From Erwinia billingiae Eb661 (GTDB lineage Bacteria; Pseudomonadota; Gammaproteobacteria; Enterobacterales; Enterobacteriaceae), in contig NC_014306.1 in NCBI RefSeq assembly GCF_000196615.1, forward strand, positions 2,046,001 to 2,110,000: a stretch of DNA of 64,000 bases, in the 5' to 3' direction. The position numbers and the translations under genes were made by a program. Shown here in pieces: positions 8,267 to 17,947 of the stretch (its first letter is position 1; each line of letters begins with the position of its first letter). Under the pieces are notes generated by a model, which did not search any database, was not told the origin of the DNA, and saw nothing but the letters and a program-made list of their open reading frames with translations.

Positions 8267-9501
8267 TGGCCAAGTTATCCCTGCGTCGTAAACAGACGCT
8301 GAACGCCGGTGATGCGGCCTTTATGAACGACATTCAGTCCTCGCTGCTGAGCCAGAAAACTCCCGGCTCGCACCTGGTGCTGGTGATCTTTATCGCCGTC
8401 ATCGTTGGCTTTATCAGCTGGGCGCATTTCGCCCGTGTGGAAGAGATCACCAAAGGCGAAGCAAAAATCGTCTCCCGTAGCCATGAGCAGGTGATTCAAA
8501 GCCTGGAAGGCGGCATCCTGGCCACCATGGATGTGCACGAAGGGCAGGAAGTGAAACGTGGCGAAGTGCTGCTGAAAATTGACCCGACCCGGGCGCAGGC
8601 CAGCTATCGCGAAACGCTGAACAAGGTGCTGGGCCTGAAGGGCACCATCGCCCGTCTGCGTGCCGAGGCCTATGGCCAGCCGCTGGTGTTTGACGAGCAG
8701 GTGCAGAAAGATCCGGCGGTGATTGAGCAGGAAACCAAAGCCTATAACGCCCGTAAGGCCGCGCTTCATGACGCCATCAGCGCCCTGCAGCGCAGCTTTG
8801 ACCTGTCGATGCGTGAAATCAAGATGTCCCAGCCGCTGGCGGATCGTGGCCTGCTGTCTGAAGTGGAAATGCTGCGTATGCAGCGCCAGGCCAATGACCT
8901 GCAGTCGCAGATTGTTGAGCGCCGTAACCGCTATCAGGCCGAGGCCAATGCCGACCTGAACAAGCTGGAGCTGGAGCTTTCACAGACCAGCGAAAACCTG
9001 ATTGGCCGTGCCGACGTGATGGAACGTACCACCATCAATGCACCGGTGAACGGCACGGTGAAGAATATTCGCGTCAACACCATTGGCGGCGTGATTCAGC
9101 CGGGTGAACACATTATGGAAATCGTGCCGTCGGAAGACCAGCTGTTGGTTGAAGCGAAGATCCGTCCGTCGGACGTGGCCTTCCTGCACCCTGGCTTACC
9201 GGCGACCATCAAAATCACCGCCTATGACTACGCCATTTACGGCGGTCTTAAAGGCAAGGTGGAGCTGATCAGCCCGGACACCATTAAGGACGATGCGAAA
9301 ACCGCCGCCGGTCGCCCGGACGACACCTACTACCGGGTGATGGTACTGACCGACAGCAGCACGCTGAACGTCGGCAATAAACAGCTGCCGATCATCCCTG
9401 GCATGGTAGCCAGCGTGGAGATCCGCACCGGTGAAAAAACCATCCTCGAATACTTGCTGAAGCCGGTGTTTAAAGCACGCGAAGCCTTCCGCGAAAGATA
9501 A
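8266..9501 (+). CDS. Type I secretion membrane-fusion protein (HlyD/LapC family)
   Basis: 411 residues, the usual length for this family. One transmembrane helix near residues 35-55 (LVLVIFIAVIVGFISW) follows a short cytoplasmic N-terminus. Then come a lipoyl-like half (about 65-110), a coiled-coil hairpin (about 110-250), the second lipoyl half and a beta-barrel domain. The C-terminus has the family-typical GMVASVEIRTGEKTILEYLLKP motif region. It bridges the ABC protein and the outer-membrane channel in the periplasm. Its start overlaps the stop of the exporter gene by one base and the TolC-like gene begins 15 bases after its end, so the three are one transcription unit. Confidence 0.93.
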   Translation: MAKLSLRRKQTLNAGDAAFMNDIQSSLLSQKTPGSHLVLVIFIAVIVGFISWAHFARVEEITKGEAKIVSRSHEQVIQSLEGGILATMDVHEGQEVKRGEVLLKIDPTRAQASYRETLNKVLGLKGTIARLRAEAYGQPLVFDEQVQKDPAVIEQETKAYNARKAALHDAISALQRSFDLSMREIKMSQPLADRGLLSEVEMLRMQRQANDLQSQIVERRNRYQAEANADLNKLELELSQTSENLIGRADVMERTTINAPVNGTVKNIRVNTIGGVIQPGEHIMEIVPSEDQLLVEAKIRPSDVAFLHPGLPATIKITAYDYAIYGGLKGKVELISPDTIKDDAKTAAGRPDDTYYRVMVLTDSSTLNVGNKQLPIIPGMVASVEIRTGEKTILEYLLKPVFKAREAFRER

Positions 9502-9516
9502 TTACGGACCCGACAA

Positions 9517-11046
9517 ATGAAAACTTTATTAACCTCGCCACGTCACCTCGTGGTGCTGGTAGCGGCCGCCCTGTATATGCTGAATACCCACTCAGCCCAC
9601 GCCGCTCAGAACGATAAACTGCTGTTTACGCCGGCGGCACAAAGCGCACCTAAGCCGCTGTTTGGTGGCAATAGCGCCAGCAAAGCGACGCCGGTTCAGC
9701 CAGTGACCACTGCCGACAGTGAGCCCTTTTTTAAAGCGCATGAATCTGCCGAGCCGACCAATATTAACCTGACGCCGGCACCTAAAATGGCGGTGGAGAA
9801 AGCACCAGCCAGCGTGGTGCGTGCCAGCCCTGGCGAGCGTGAACTGCGTGAAATCTTCTACCATGCGGTCGCCGTCGCCGTTCAGCGCAGCCCGCAGCTG
9901 CGGAGCGCTGAGTTTGCTACTGAAGCCGCACGTGAAGATGTGAAATCAGCGAAAGGCGCGCGCTATCCGCAGGTGGATCTGAATACCGATTCACGCCGCT
10001 GGCAGTTTGGCAAAGGCAACCGCAACGGCAGCACTACGCCGGCGATTGGCGTGAACGTGGCCACCACGATTTATGATTTCGGCCAGACGTCACACACCAT
10101 CGACAGCAAGCAGCACTCGGTCACTGCAGCGGATTTCCAGCTCGATGCACAGCGCGAAGACCTGTCCTGGCAGGTGAGCAGCGGGCTGGTGGAACTGGCC
10201 AAGCAGCGTCTGATCATCAAGATGAGCGAGCAGTACGTGACGCGCATGAATGAGCTGGTCACCATGCTGAGCGGCATTGTCGGTCAGGATCCGGGCCGCC
10301 GCAGCGAACTGACTCAGGCCACCGGCCGCCTGTTACAGGCGCAGTCCGCGCTGGATAACGCCGTGGCAAAAGCGCGTGACTCGGAGATTGTGCTGTATCG
10401 CCTGCTGGGCGAAACCCAGGTGGCGCTGCCGGATAATACGGCATGGAACCTGAAGCCTGGCTCGCTGGATGCCTTACTGGCCCAGGTAGAGCGCCACCCC
10501 ACGCTTGGCCAGGCGCGCGAGCAGGCCGAAGCGTCGCTGGAAGAAGCGAAAGCGCTGAAGGCCTCGAATTTGCCTAAGCTGAACTGGGTAATCAGTAAAA
10601 GCACCGCCCGAGATGATTATGGTCAGGAAGAAGCCTGGCAGACCGGCGTCAACGTTTCCTGGGGCGTCTTCCGTGGCGGCTCAAGCGCAGCGGCGGAGCA
10701 GGCGGCGGTGCAGCGCGCCTATGCCCAGCGCGAGCTGGCGGAAAACCAGCTCGACGACCTGCAGCAGCGCGTCCGTGCGGCGGATCAGGATGCACGATCG
10801 ATGCTGCAACGTGCCGATCTTTATCGTAATCTGACCAAAGAGTCTGACCGCATTCGTCTCGACTTCTTTGACCAGTGGTACCACCTGGGGAAAAGGACCT
10901 TACTGGATGTGCTTACTTCAGAATCGGATTATTACAACAACCGCGTGGCGGAAGTGACCAACCGTTTTGATGGTTACAGCGCTATTTTCCGCGGGTATGC
11001 CAGTGCCGGCGAGCTGTTAGCCTGGTTGCAGGATCAGAAAAAATAA
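9517..11046 (+). CDS. TolC-family outer-membrane channel of the type I system
   Basis: 509 residues. The signal peptide (about 1-30) ends HSAHA. A proline- and alanine-rich extension of about 70 residues precedes the TolC/OEP fold, which shows the two internally repeated segments (QLRSAEFATEAAREDVKSA near 130; an equivalent around 330) that form the alpha-barrel. Motifs such as TIYDFGQT, a mid-barrel SWGVFRGGSSAAAEQ and the terminal GKRTLLDVLTSESDYYNNR are as expected for LapE/BapD-type channels. It completes the adhesin export machine. It ends at the base where an upstream in-frame ATG of the regulator begins, which suggests a single mRNA through the regulator gene. Confidence 0.92.
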   Translation: MKTLLTSPRHLVVLVAAALYMLNTHSAHAAQNDKLLFTPAAQSAPKPLFGGNSASKATPVQPVTTADSEPFFKAHESAEPTNINLTPAPKMAVEKAPASVVRASPGERELREIFYHAVAVAVQRSPQLRSAEFATEAAREDVKSAKGARYPQVDLNTDSRRWQFGKGNRNGSTTPAIGVNVATTIYDFGQTSHTIDSKQHSVTAADFQLDAQREDLSWQVSSGLVELAKQRLIIKMSEQYVTRMNELVTMLSGIVGQDPGRRSELTQATGRLLQAQSALDNAVAKARDSEIVLYRLLGETQVALPDNTAWNLKPGSLDALLAQVERHPTLGQAREQAEASLEEAKALKASNLPKLNWVISKSTARDDYGQEEAWQTGVNVSWGVFRGGSSAAAEQAAVQRAYAQRELAENQLDDLQQRVRAADQDARSMLQRADLYRNLTKESDRIRLDFFDQWYHLGKRTLLDVLTSESDYYNNRVAEVTNRFDGYSAIFRGYASAGELLAWLQDQKK

Positions 11047-11102
11047 TGCTAATTTCCGGGCGGCAGCGTCAGCGCTGTCGTCACGTTGCAGAGGTGAAGT
11101 GC

Positions 11103-11807
11103 ATGAATTCTTTTAACGATAAAAAAATTACCGTGGTGCTGCTCGACGACCATCCGATGATCCGTTACTCCTTTGAAGTTGCGGCGTCCAAAGAGCCGGA
11201 TATCAACATGGCGGCGACCTTTGGCCACAGCCGCGATCTGCTGAGCTGGCTGCGCGATAATGATGCCGACGTGTTGATGCTCGACTACATCCTCAACAGC
11301 GATGAGATGGACGGGCTGTCGCTGATCAAACAGATTCAGGCGCATCACCCGGAATTGAAAATTCTGCTCTCCTCTTCGATGGAAAGCCTGGCAGTGATCC
11401 GCGCGGCGTTTATGGTCGGCATCAAGGGCTATATCACCAAACGCGAAGAGACCGGGCTGTACTTCGATGCGGTACGCACCGTGGCCGCAGGCCAGCGCTA
11501 CGTGCCGGAAAACGTGGCGATTGAACTCTCCCAGGTGCCGACCCGCAAACGCGATCACAATATCCTCGACATGGCGTTTATCGCCGATACCGACGAACTG
11601 GATATCGAAAAGCTGAGCAAGCTGCTGACGCCGCGCGAAGCGGAAATCATCCGCTGCTTCCTCGACGGCATGGCGATTGTCGATATTGCCGCCAAGCTGA
11701 AGCGCAGCCGCAAAACCATCAGCGGTCATAAGCAGACCGGCATGAAAAAGCTGGGTATCAGCTCCGATCTGGAACTGTTTAAATACCGCAGCGATCTGTT
11801 CAAATAA
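11103..11807 (+). CDS. RcsB-like orphan response regulator
   Basis: 234 residues from the ATG at 11103, chosen because GAGGTG lies 5-10 bases upstream; an ATG at 11046 would add 19 unlikely residues. The receiver domain (about 8-125) has the acidic pair D15/D16, the likely phosphoacceptor D61 (MLDYIL) and a lysine in YITK. A linker is followed by a LuxR-type helix-turn-helix (about 165-230) with LTPREAEIIRCFLDGM and RSRKTISGHKQTGMKKLGI segments that closely resemble the RcsB recognition helix. No sensor kinase is adjacent. It is the last gene of the type I secretion operon, so autoregulation of adhesin export, perhaps with the Rcs phosphorelay or RcsA-like partners, is a reasonable inference. 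Confidence 0.85.
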   Translation: MNSFNDKKITVVLLDDHPMIRYSFEVAASKEPDINMAATFGHSRDLLSWLRDNDADVLMLDYILNSDEMDGLSLIKQIQAHHPELKILLSSSMESLAVIRAAFMVGIKGYITKREETGLYFDAVRTVAAGQRYVPENVAIELSQVPTRKRDHNILDMAFIADTDELDIEKLSKLLTPREAEIIRCFLDGMAIVDIAAKLKRSRKTISGHKQTGMKKLGISSDLELFKYRSDLFK

Positions 11808-11810
11808 GCC

Positions 11811-13319
11811 TTAACGCGGCGCGGCCAGCAGCGGCTGTAGCGCCTGCTGGATCCGCGCCACCACCTGCGCTTCCTCCTCGCCCGCACCGCGCTGAAACAG
11901 GCGCATCTGCGGATACCACAGCGAATCCTCTCTGCCCGCCGTCCACCGCCAGTCGGTGGAAATACCCGGCACAATCAGCCAGCAGTTTATACCCAACGCG
12001 CCCGCCAGGTGCGCCACGGAGGTATCCACGCTGATCACCAGATCCAGCTGCGCCATCACCGCCGCCGTCTGCGCATAATCGGTAAACTGGTGCCCAACGG
12101 CCAGCAGCGACTGAGGCTCAGCGGCAGTTAACGCTTCCTCCTCTCCCGCACCTTTTTGCAGGCTAATCCACTGAATTCCCTCCACCTGCAACAGCGGGGC
12201 CAGCGCAGCCAGATGGCTGAGCGAACGGTGCCGATCGTTGTTATGGCCGACCGAGCCTTTCCACACCAGGCCCACGCGCAGCGTTTTGCGGCTGTTCTGC
12301 GGCAGCGGCCAGGCGGCAATATCGCCGGTGGTGGCATGCAGATAGGGCGGTAGCGGGCCAAAAGGCGAGGGGGTGTCGAGAAAATATGCTGGCAGATCCA
12401 GCAGCATACAGACGACGTCAGTGACCGGGTGCGCAGAGACCTCTTTGCTGGAGACGATATGATCGACGCCCGGCAGGGTTGTCATCAGCCCGACCAGCGC
12501 CGGGCTGCACGCCAGCATCACCTGCGCGGCATGTTTCTCACTTTTTAAGCGCGCGACATAGCGGCAGAACTGAATCTCATCGCCAAAACCCTGCTCGCGC
12601 AGCACCAGGATGCTCTTTCCCGCCAGATCTTCCCCCTGCCACCAGGGCTGGGGAAGGGCGGGGCGCAGAAAGAAACGCTCGGGATTGGCCGGCGCATAGC
12701 GTTGTTGATAGTGCCGCCAGCCTGCCGCGAAATTGCCCCGACGCAGCTGGATCATTCCTAATGTATTTAGCATCCGGCTGTCCTCAGTGCGGCTTTCCAA
12801 CGCCTGGCTAACCGCCTGTTCGGCCTCCTCCAGCCGCTGCATATGCGCCAGCGCGGTGGCATAACCAAAGCGCGCGTCGGGATAATTCGGCTGAGCGGCC
12901 AGCGCCAGCTGATACTGTTCAATGGCTTGATGATGACGGTCGGTTTTGTGCAGCAAAATGGCGTAATTATTGCGGCAGGCGGCATAGTCGGGCAGCAGTG
13001 CCAGTGCCTGCTGGTAGCACTGCTCTGCCTCGGCAAAGCGCTGCGACTCGTAGCAGGTCAGGCCGAGGCCGTTGAGCGCGCCGGCATCATTGGGGGCGAT
13101 TTTCAACAGGCGTCTAAAGTCGCGCTCGGCCTGAGCAAACTGGCCGCTGCGCCGCATCAATCTGGCCGCTTCATGCAGAAACCAGCGGTCATTGGGAGAC
13201 AGCAACAGATGGGCGCGGATTTTTTTCAGCGCCTCATCGCTGCGCCCCTGTTTCAGCAGCTGGGTCACCGCCTGCTGCTGACGGGCGGAATTGAGGGCGG
13301 GGCGCTTGTTGTTTATCAC
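11811..13319 (-). CDS. TPR protein with glycosyltransferase-like (GT9/GT41-type) C-terminal domain
   Basis: 502 residues from a GTG start (MINNKRPAL). The first 250 residues contain about six tetratricopeptide repeats (signature W..L...AG, A...Y..AL..P). The C-terminal half has the ADP-heptosyltransferase-like fold marks GLVWKGS, SLQKG, and a sugar-nucleotide site VISVDTSVAHLAGALG followed by W.W. It is convergent with the secretion operon, only three bases from the regulator stop, and next to the fimbrial genes. TPR-glycosyltransferases of this build occur beside adhesin loci and can glycosylate surface proteins, so adhesin or pilin modification is a plausible but unproven role. Confidence 0.75.
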   Translation of the reverse strand: MINNKRPALNSARQQQAVTQLLKQGRSDEALKKIRAHLLLSPNDRWFLHEAARLMRRSGQFAQAERDFRRLLKIAPNDAGALNGLGLTCYESQRFAEAEQCYQQALALLPDYAACRNNYAILLHKTDRHHQAIEQYQLALAAQPNYPDARFGYATALAHMQRLEEAEQAVSQALESRTEDSRMLNTLGMIQLRRGNFAAGWRHYQQRYAPANPERFFLRPALPQPWWQGEDLAGKSILVLREQGFGDEIQFCRYVARLKSEKHAAQVMLACSPALVGLMTTLPGVDHIVSSKEVSAHPVTDVVCMLLDLPAYFLDTPSPFGPLPPYLHATTGDIAAWPLPQNSRKTLRVGLVWKGSVGHNNDRHRSLSHLAALAPLLQVEGIQWISLQKGAGEEEALTAAEPQSLLAVGHQFTDYAQTAAVMAQLDLVISVDTSVAHLAGALGINCWLIVPGISTDWRWTAGREDSLWYPQMRLFQRGAGEEEAQVVARIQQALQPLLAAPR

Positions 13320-13410
13320 GTGGGGGGATTTCCATATCTGCCGGGAGAAGGCGCTATTTAACCAGAGTGGCGAGGTGACGGGCGATCAGCCCGGTCTGGG
13401 ATTCGCGGCA

Positions 13411-13446
13411 AAAAAAAAGGTGTTGCACAAACTTTTGCGCAACACC
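13411..13446 (-). terminator. Terminator of the fimbrial operon
   Basis: On the minus strand the stem GGTGTTGC / GCAACACC (13439-13446 with 13419-13426) is followed by eight T, just after the tip-adhesin gene. Confidence 0.85.
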
Positions 13447-13478
13447 GGATAACAACACGTTATCGACACGGTAAGGAT

Positions 13479-14483
13479 TCAGTTATAGGTCATGGTAAAG
13501 GTGGCCAGCGCGTTCGCCCGGCCGGGGGTGATGTTGGATTGCGTCTGATAGTAGCGGGCACTAAACGGCACGCTGTACCCCCCGGCAGCGGCGGCGGTGC
13601 CTGCGGCCGTAATTGACCCAAACTTCACCGGCGCGGTGTTGTACAGCACTTGCACGCCGACACCGCTGGCGGCAACACCCGGCGACGTCGCATTCAGCGC
13701 GATAACGCCCGGTGCGGCAGAGCTGTCAGCGGTGGCATCCAGCTTAAAACTGACGCGCGCGCCCGCGGCACAGGTCAGGGGAATGTTGAAGTTCCTGTCG
13801 GGTGAGGTACTGCCCTTGCCGCTAAACGAACGCTTTTCAATATCGCCGAGCGGCACCTGAATGGTGTCGCTGTTAACGGTACAGGCTGGGTTGCTGATGC
13901 TTGAGCTGGCCAGTCTGGCGGTGTAAATGTAGTTCCAGCTGCGAATGCTGGCCCGGACCAGCGTGCCGGTACTCATGGGGCCGCTCCCCGCGGTGGCCGA
14001 GATTTTGACCAGTTCGAAAGTGACCGGTCCCCAGGAACCGCCGCAATAGGTCCAGGTGCTGCCTGACCAGGAGCAATGGTTTCCTGTCAGGATGCGATCA
14101 AATGCCCCTTTGCCAAATGCCCCTGCGGTAGAGCCCGCACCCGGCGTGACGATGCGGATAGCATAACCGGCTACGCCGGACTGATAGAGTATTTCGCCGC
14201 CGTAAGTCACCGCAGCCAGGCCCGGAGACCGCCAGTCCTGCTGATTGAAGGTGGTACATCCGGTAATAAAATAACCGCGAGATGCGATCAGATTGGACGT
14301 CTTTGTGGCAACAACCTTGCCGACCGCCGTCGCCGGCGGCACCACCACGTTGCCAAAGCTGATGGATTCCTGGGTATCGGCAGAATAGCCGGCCGCAAAG
14401 GTACAGTCGGCCCAGGCGGGCAGGCTGCCGCACAGTGAGACGACGGCGATGGCAGGTAAAAACGCTTTTTTCACGATATTCAT
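13479..14483 (-). CDS. Fimbrial tip adhesin (FimH-like)
   Basis: 334 residues, with signal peptide about 1-25 (LPAWA). Two domains are visible: an N-terminal receptor-binding-like domain with several cysteines (CTF, GCTTF, HCSWSGSTWTYCGGSW) up to about residue 200, and a C-terminal pilin domain starting near PACTVNSDTIQVPLGDI. The pilin domain ends in the donor-strand and penultimate-tyrosine pattern ATFTMTYN. It is the last gene of the operon, 13 bases after the usher. As in type 1-like fimbriae, it would cap the fibre and determine binding. The receptor cannot be told from the sequence. Confidence 0.85.
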   Translation of the reverse strand: MNIVKKAFLPAIAVVSLCGSLPAWADCTFAAGYSADTQESISFGNVVVPPATAVGKVVATKTSNLIASRGYFITGCTTFNQQDWRSPGLAAVTYGGEILYQSGVAGYAIRIVTPGAGSTAGAFGKGAFDRILTGNHCSWSGSTWTYCGGSWGPVTFELVKISATAGSGPMSTGTLVRASIRSWNYIYTARLASSSISNPACTVNSDTIQVPLGDIEKRSFSGKGSTSPDRNFNIPLTCAAGARVSFKLDATADSSAAPGVIALNATSPGVAASGVGVQVLYNTAPVKFGSITAAGTAAAAGGYSVPFSARYYQTQSNITPGRANALATFTMTYN

Positions 14484-14496
14484 AACGTCGATTCTC

Positions 14497-17031
14497 TTAG
14501 CGGCAGGCAGCGGTTAAGGTCAGGACTGAGGCGGCGCCTTCAGTGGCTGGCAGAGTAAAGTTAAGCTGGCATTGCTGGTTGGATGCGTTGCCCCATTGCA
14601 CCTGCAGCTCGCCTTTATCAGGCACGCCGCTCAGGTAGAGCTGACCATCGGTGCCGATAATGCCGCTGTTTTCCAGCGCGCCTTTGGGCTGGCGAAGGGT
14701 GGCGATAGCGCCAAACGGCACCGGTTTGCCCAGGTAGCTGAGGGTGAGTAATACGCGCTTACCGACGCGGGTGTTGAAATCGGCCAGTACCACGGCACCG
14801 CGGGTTGGGGTGACCGTCTGGATGCTGCCGTCAATATCGACATCTTCCGCCAGCGTTTCGGTGTCAAGCACAATGCGGTTCTGGCGATAGGTGCTGACAT
14901 ACGGCACCACGGCATAACCGCGCCAGTCGGTTCTGACGCCGCTATTATTCTGCACTTTTACGTTGCTGGCCCCCGGCGCCCGCACCAGCGCCAGGGTTTC
15001 GCCCTGTTGCTGAGAGAACGTCACGCCATAAGGGTGAACCACTATCCCCCCCTGCAGACCGTAGTTAATCTGCTGCGCATCCCCTGAGGTGTTGAAGCCA
15101 CCCTGCATTTCGCCGTAGGTGCCTTTGTAACTGGCATTGGCATTGCTGCTCGCACCCTGGCCGCGATTACCGAAGCTCTGCTGCAGGTTATAGCTGAGGT
15201 TGTTGTCGGCCAGCGCGGTGCCGCTGACGCCGACCTGGTGGTTTGTACTGCCACGCCGACTGCTATTGATATTGTAACTGGCCCAGCTGTTGCTCAGCCA
15301 TTTGCCGAGCGGGATCTGCACGTTGAAGGCAAACTGCTGGTCATTGGCATTATTGCCTGGTGCCTGGCTGTAGGTGTAGCTCAGCCCATAGGTGATGCTG
15401 TTGTAGCTCAGGTTGTAGCCGGCACTGACATTGCGCTCATAACCGCTCTGCTGCCAGTAGTCCTGCTGCCAGGCCGACAGGTAAAGGTTGCCGAAGCTTT
15501 TCAGCGACTGATTGATATTCACCTGCGCCTTGCTGCGCTTGTTGCTGTTTTGCTGCCAGGCGTTAGGGTCAAAGGTGCCCAACTCGTTGGCATCGCGAAA
15601 GTCATAAAAGCCGAGGGTGGAGTAGCGATAGCCCGCCAGAGTGAAGGTGGTGTTGGTCGCTTCAATATCTTTCGCGTACTGGAAACGATATGACTGCCCG
15701 CGATGACGGCTGCCATCGCGCAGTTCGGTGCTGGCCTGAGTGACATCCAGCGAGATTGAGCCGAGTGTGCCAAAGCCATGTCCAACCCCCATTACCTGCG
15801 CGTTATAGCGTTCAGAGACCAACAGACCGCCGTATACCGTGGTGTTCGCCGGCAGGCCATAGATCAACGTGCCCTGAGCAAAGGTCGGCGTGCTGGCTTG
15901 CGTATTACTGGAACGATATTCACCGGCGGTAGCGGCATACTTCATTCGACCTTCGCGCAGCATCACCGGCACTGCTGAAAATGGCTGCACCAGATGGCGT
16001 TCCGTACCGTCGGCTTCGGTAATGGTGATAGCCAGATCGCCGCTGGAGGAAGTAGGGTAAAGGTCGGTGATGGCGAAGGCGCCGGGCGGCACGTAAGTCT
16101 GATAAATGATATAGCCATTCTGACGCACGGTAACCTGAGCGTTGCTTTGCGCAATCCCGCGTACCACCGGCGCAAAGCCTTTCAGGCTGTCGGGGATCAT
16201 ATTGTCATCTGACGCCAGTTGCGCACCGCGAAACTGCACGCTGTCAAACACTTCACCAGGGGACGCGCTGTCACCCAGCGTCAGCTGCGCTTGCAGCGGC
16301 TGCACATCGCGCTGCAAGAAGGTGTTAACGTTTTGAGCGTTGCCGTTATTCAGGGTGGAATAATTACGCAAACGCCATGCGCCCAGATTCACGCCGCTGC
16401 GCAGGTTAAGGTAATAGTTGTCTTGCCGATCTGAACGGCGATCGACGCGGGTGCTGGCGCCACTAAAGGTATAGTTCAACAGCGCGGCGGGCATCCCCTG
16501 GTCCCACTGCGACGGGTCGACATAGCCCCGCGCTTCGCTGGTCAGCGCCGCCTGAGGAATGCTCAGGTTAAGGCGCTGCTGGTTGAAATCAAACTGGCTG
16601 GCGGCATGCGGAATATACCCCTCCAGCCCGGTGAGCGGCTTATCGACGTCCAACAGTTGCAGCGCAGGGAAAGCGTCAAGTTTGACTCCCATCGCCCGCA
16701 GCTCGGTTGGGGTGAATTCCGGCTGCAGCTTGCCGTTAACATCGACAAAGTTGACGTCACGGGTGTCAATCCGGCTGTCGTTAAGATAAATATCGACGTG
16801 ATAGGATCCGGGCATCTGACCGCCGCTGACCGAAAATTTTTCCAGATCGATAGCCGACGGCTCACTGGTCATCTCCAGTGCCGCCGGATTGAAATAGTCT
16901 TCCGCCTGCGCCATCGGTGAGGTGATGCCTAATCCGCAAACCAGCAGGGAAGAGAGGAAACGCTGTTGCGGCGGCATCGCCCGGGAGGCGATCGCCGTGC
17001 TGGAATGTTTTTCAACGCTGAATTTTTCCAT
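14497..17031 (-). CDS. Fimbrial outer-membrane usher (FimD family)
   Basis: 844 residues from the ATG at 17031, which has AGGAG at a normal spacing; a TTG six bases upstream is too close to it. The signal peptide ends MAQA near residue 43. The N-terminal chaperone-binding domain begins EDYFNPAALE and contains PGSYHVDIYLN. A beta-barrel follows with the plug domain about 230-320 (PDSLKGFAPVVRGIA, VRQNGYIIYQTYVPPGAF), and the C-terminal domains carry GIIGTDGQLYLSG and a final pair of cysteines (QQCQLNF and the last CR). Length and motifs are full. It secretes and assembles pilin subunits delivered by the chaperone encoded upstream. Confidence 0.95.
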   Translation of the reverse strand: MEKFSVEKHSSTAIASRAMPPQQRFLSSLLVCGLGITSPMAQAEDYFNPAALEMTSEPSAIDLEKFSVSGGQMPGSYHVDIYLNDSRIDTRDVNFVDVNGKLQPEFTPTELRAMGVKLDAFPALQLLDVDKPLTGLEGYIPHAASQFDFNQQRLNLSIPQAALTSEARGYVDPSQWDQGMPAALLNYTFSGASTRVDRRSDRQDNYYLNLRSGVNLGAWRLRNYSTLNNGNAQNVNTFLQRDVQPLQAQLTLGDSASPGEVFDSVQFRGAQLASDDNMIPDSLKGFAPVVRGIAQSNAQVTVRQNGYIIYQTYVPPGAFAITDLYPTSSSGDLAITITEADGTERHLVQPFSAVPVMLREGRMKYAATAGEYRSSNTQASTPTFAQGTLIYGLPANTTVYGGLLVSERYNAQVMGVGHGFGTLGSISLDVTQASTELRDGSRHRGQSYRFQYAKDIEATNTTFTLAGYRYSTLGFYDFRDANELGTFDPNAWQQNSNKRSKAQVNINQSLKSFGNLYLSAWQQDYWQQSGYERNVSAGYNLSYNSITYGLSYTYSQAPGNNANDQQFAFNVQIPLGKWLSNSWASYNINSSRRGSTNHQVGVSGTALADNNLSYNLQQSFGNRGQGASSNANASYKGTYGEMQGGFNTSGDAQQINYGLQGGIVVHPYGVTFSQQQGETLALVRAPGASNVKVQNNSGVRTDWRGYAVVPYVSTYRQNRIVLDTETLAEDVDIDGSIQTVTPTRGAVVLADFNTRVGKRVLLTLSYLGKPVPFGAIATLRQPKGALENSGIIGTDGQLYLSGVPDKGELQVQWGNASNQQCQLNFTLPATEGAASVLTLTAACR

Positions 17032-17134
17032 AACCAAGGCTCCTCTTCCGGAATGACGGCAACAGGGGGCCGCTCCACGGCCTGGATGGGCAGCGGCGGG
17101 TGACCGGGATTGCAGGTAAACGACAGTGCGGGTG

Positions 17135-17815
17135 TTACAGCGCCTTGCTCAATGCGGGCGTAATCCCCCCAAAATCAGTGATGGTCTGCCAGCTGACCTG
17201 ACTGCCAGCGCCGGCGGGGAGTGGCAGTTTGATGCTGCTGAACGGTGCCACGCTGCCAGCCTCTTTGATCTCGGCACTGCCGACCTTGATGCTGTAGAAC
17301 GCGAGGTGATAAGCCGTTGGGTTGCTGACCGTAAGCTGGCTGCCCTGACGGGTAAAGGTTAAGGCTTTGTAGGCTTCGGCTGCGTGGCTGGCTAAGGCCG
17401 CCGGGCGATAAATCAGCTTTATGCGCGTTTTCATCGAGATCTGCAGCTGATTGGCGCTGGATTTCTCAGTGGAGGGAATGGATTTGATATTCAACCAGTA
17501 CAGCGATTCGCGATCTTCAGGTAACTGACCGCCGGTACGCACGATGCGCAACGCGTTTTCCTTGCCCGCATCAAGGCGAAACAGCGGAGGGGTGATGATA
17601 AACGGCGGTTTGCTGTTCTCCGCCGTGGCATTTTCGACCCAGGACTGGATCAAAAATGGCGTGGTTTTTTCCGGGTTACTGACGTTGACCGAGGCTTCTT
17701 TTTTCGCGCTGTCATAAATGACCCGCGTGCCGCCAACAATGATACCGGCGGTAGCCGCCTGGCTGGCTGCCAGTAATCCAACAATCAAACAAAGCGTTTT
17801 AATCTTGCGTAACAC
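17135..17815 (-). CDS. Periplasmic fimbrial chaperone (PapD family)
   Basis: 226 residues from the GTG at 17815, which has AGGGGG upstream; longer in-frame starts lack a ribosome site. Signal peptide about 1-24 (ASQAATA), then the two Ig-like domains of PapD chaperones: GGTRVIYDSAKKEASVNVSN, PFLIQSW, FIITPPLFRLDAGKENALRI and the central LYWLNIKSIP. The IKLIYRP linker segment is also present. The conserved Arg and Lys that clamp the subunit C-terminus appear in TRVIY and IKLIYRP. The gene lies between pilin and usher, with spacers of about 130 and 100 bases. Confidence 0.93.
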   Translation of the reverse strand: MLRKIKTLCLIVGLLAASQAATAGIIVGGTRVIYDSAKKEASVNVSNPEKTTPFLIQSWVENATAENSKPPFIITPPLFRLDAGKENALRIVRTGGQLPEDRESLYWLNIKSIPSTEKSSANQLQISMKTRIKLIYRPAALASHAAEAYKALTFTRQGSQLTVSNPTAYHLAFYSIKVGSAEIKEAGSVAPFSSIKLPLPAGAGSQVSWQTITDFGGITPALSKAL

Positions 17816-17947
17816 GGCGTTCCCCCTGAGGAATGGCTGGTGAAGCTGAGTATCTGGCGGCACCGGTATGGCGCCGCGGTCATTTATCCTTCCCTGTCGG
17901 TGCTGTGAACTGGCACCCATTCCTTCAGACCCATGCAGCCTCTCGGC

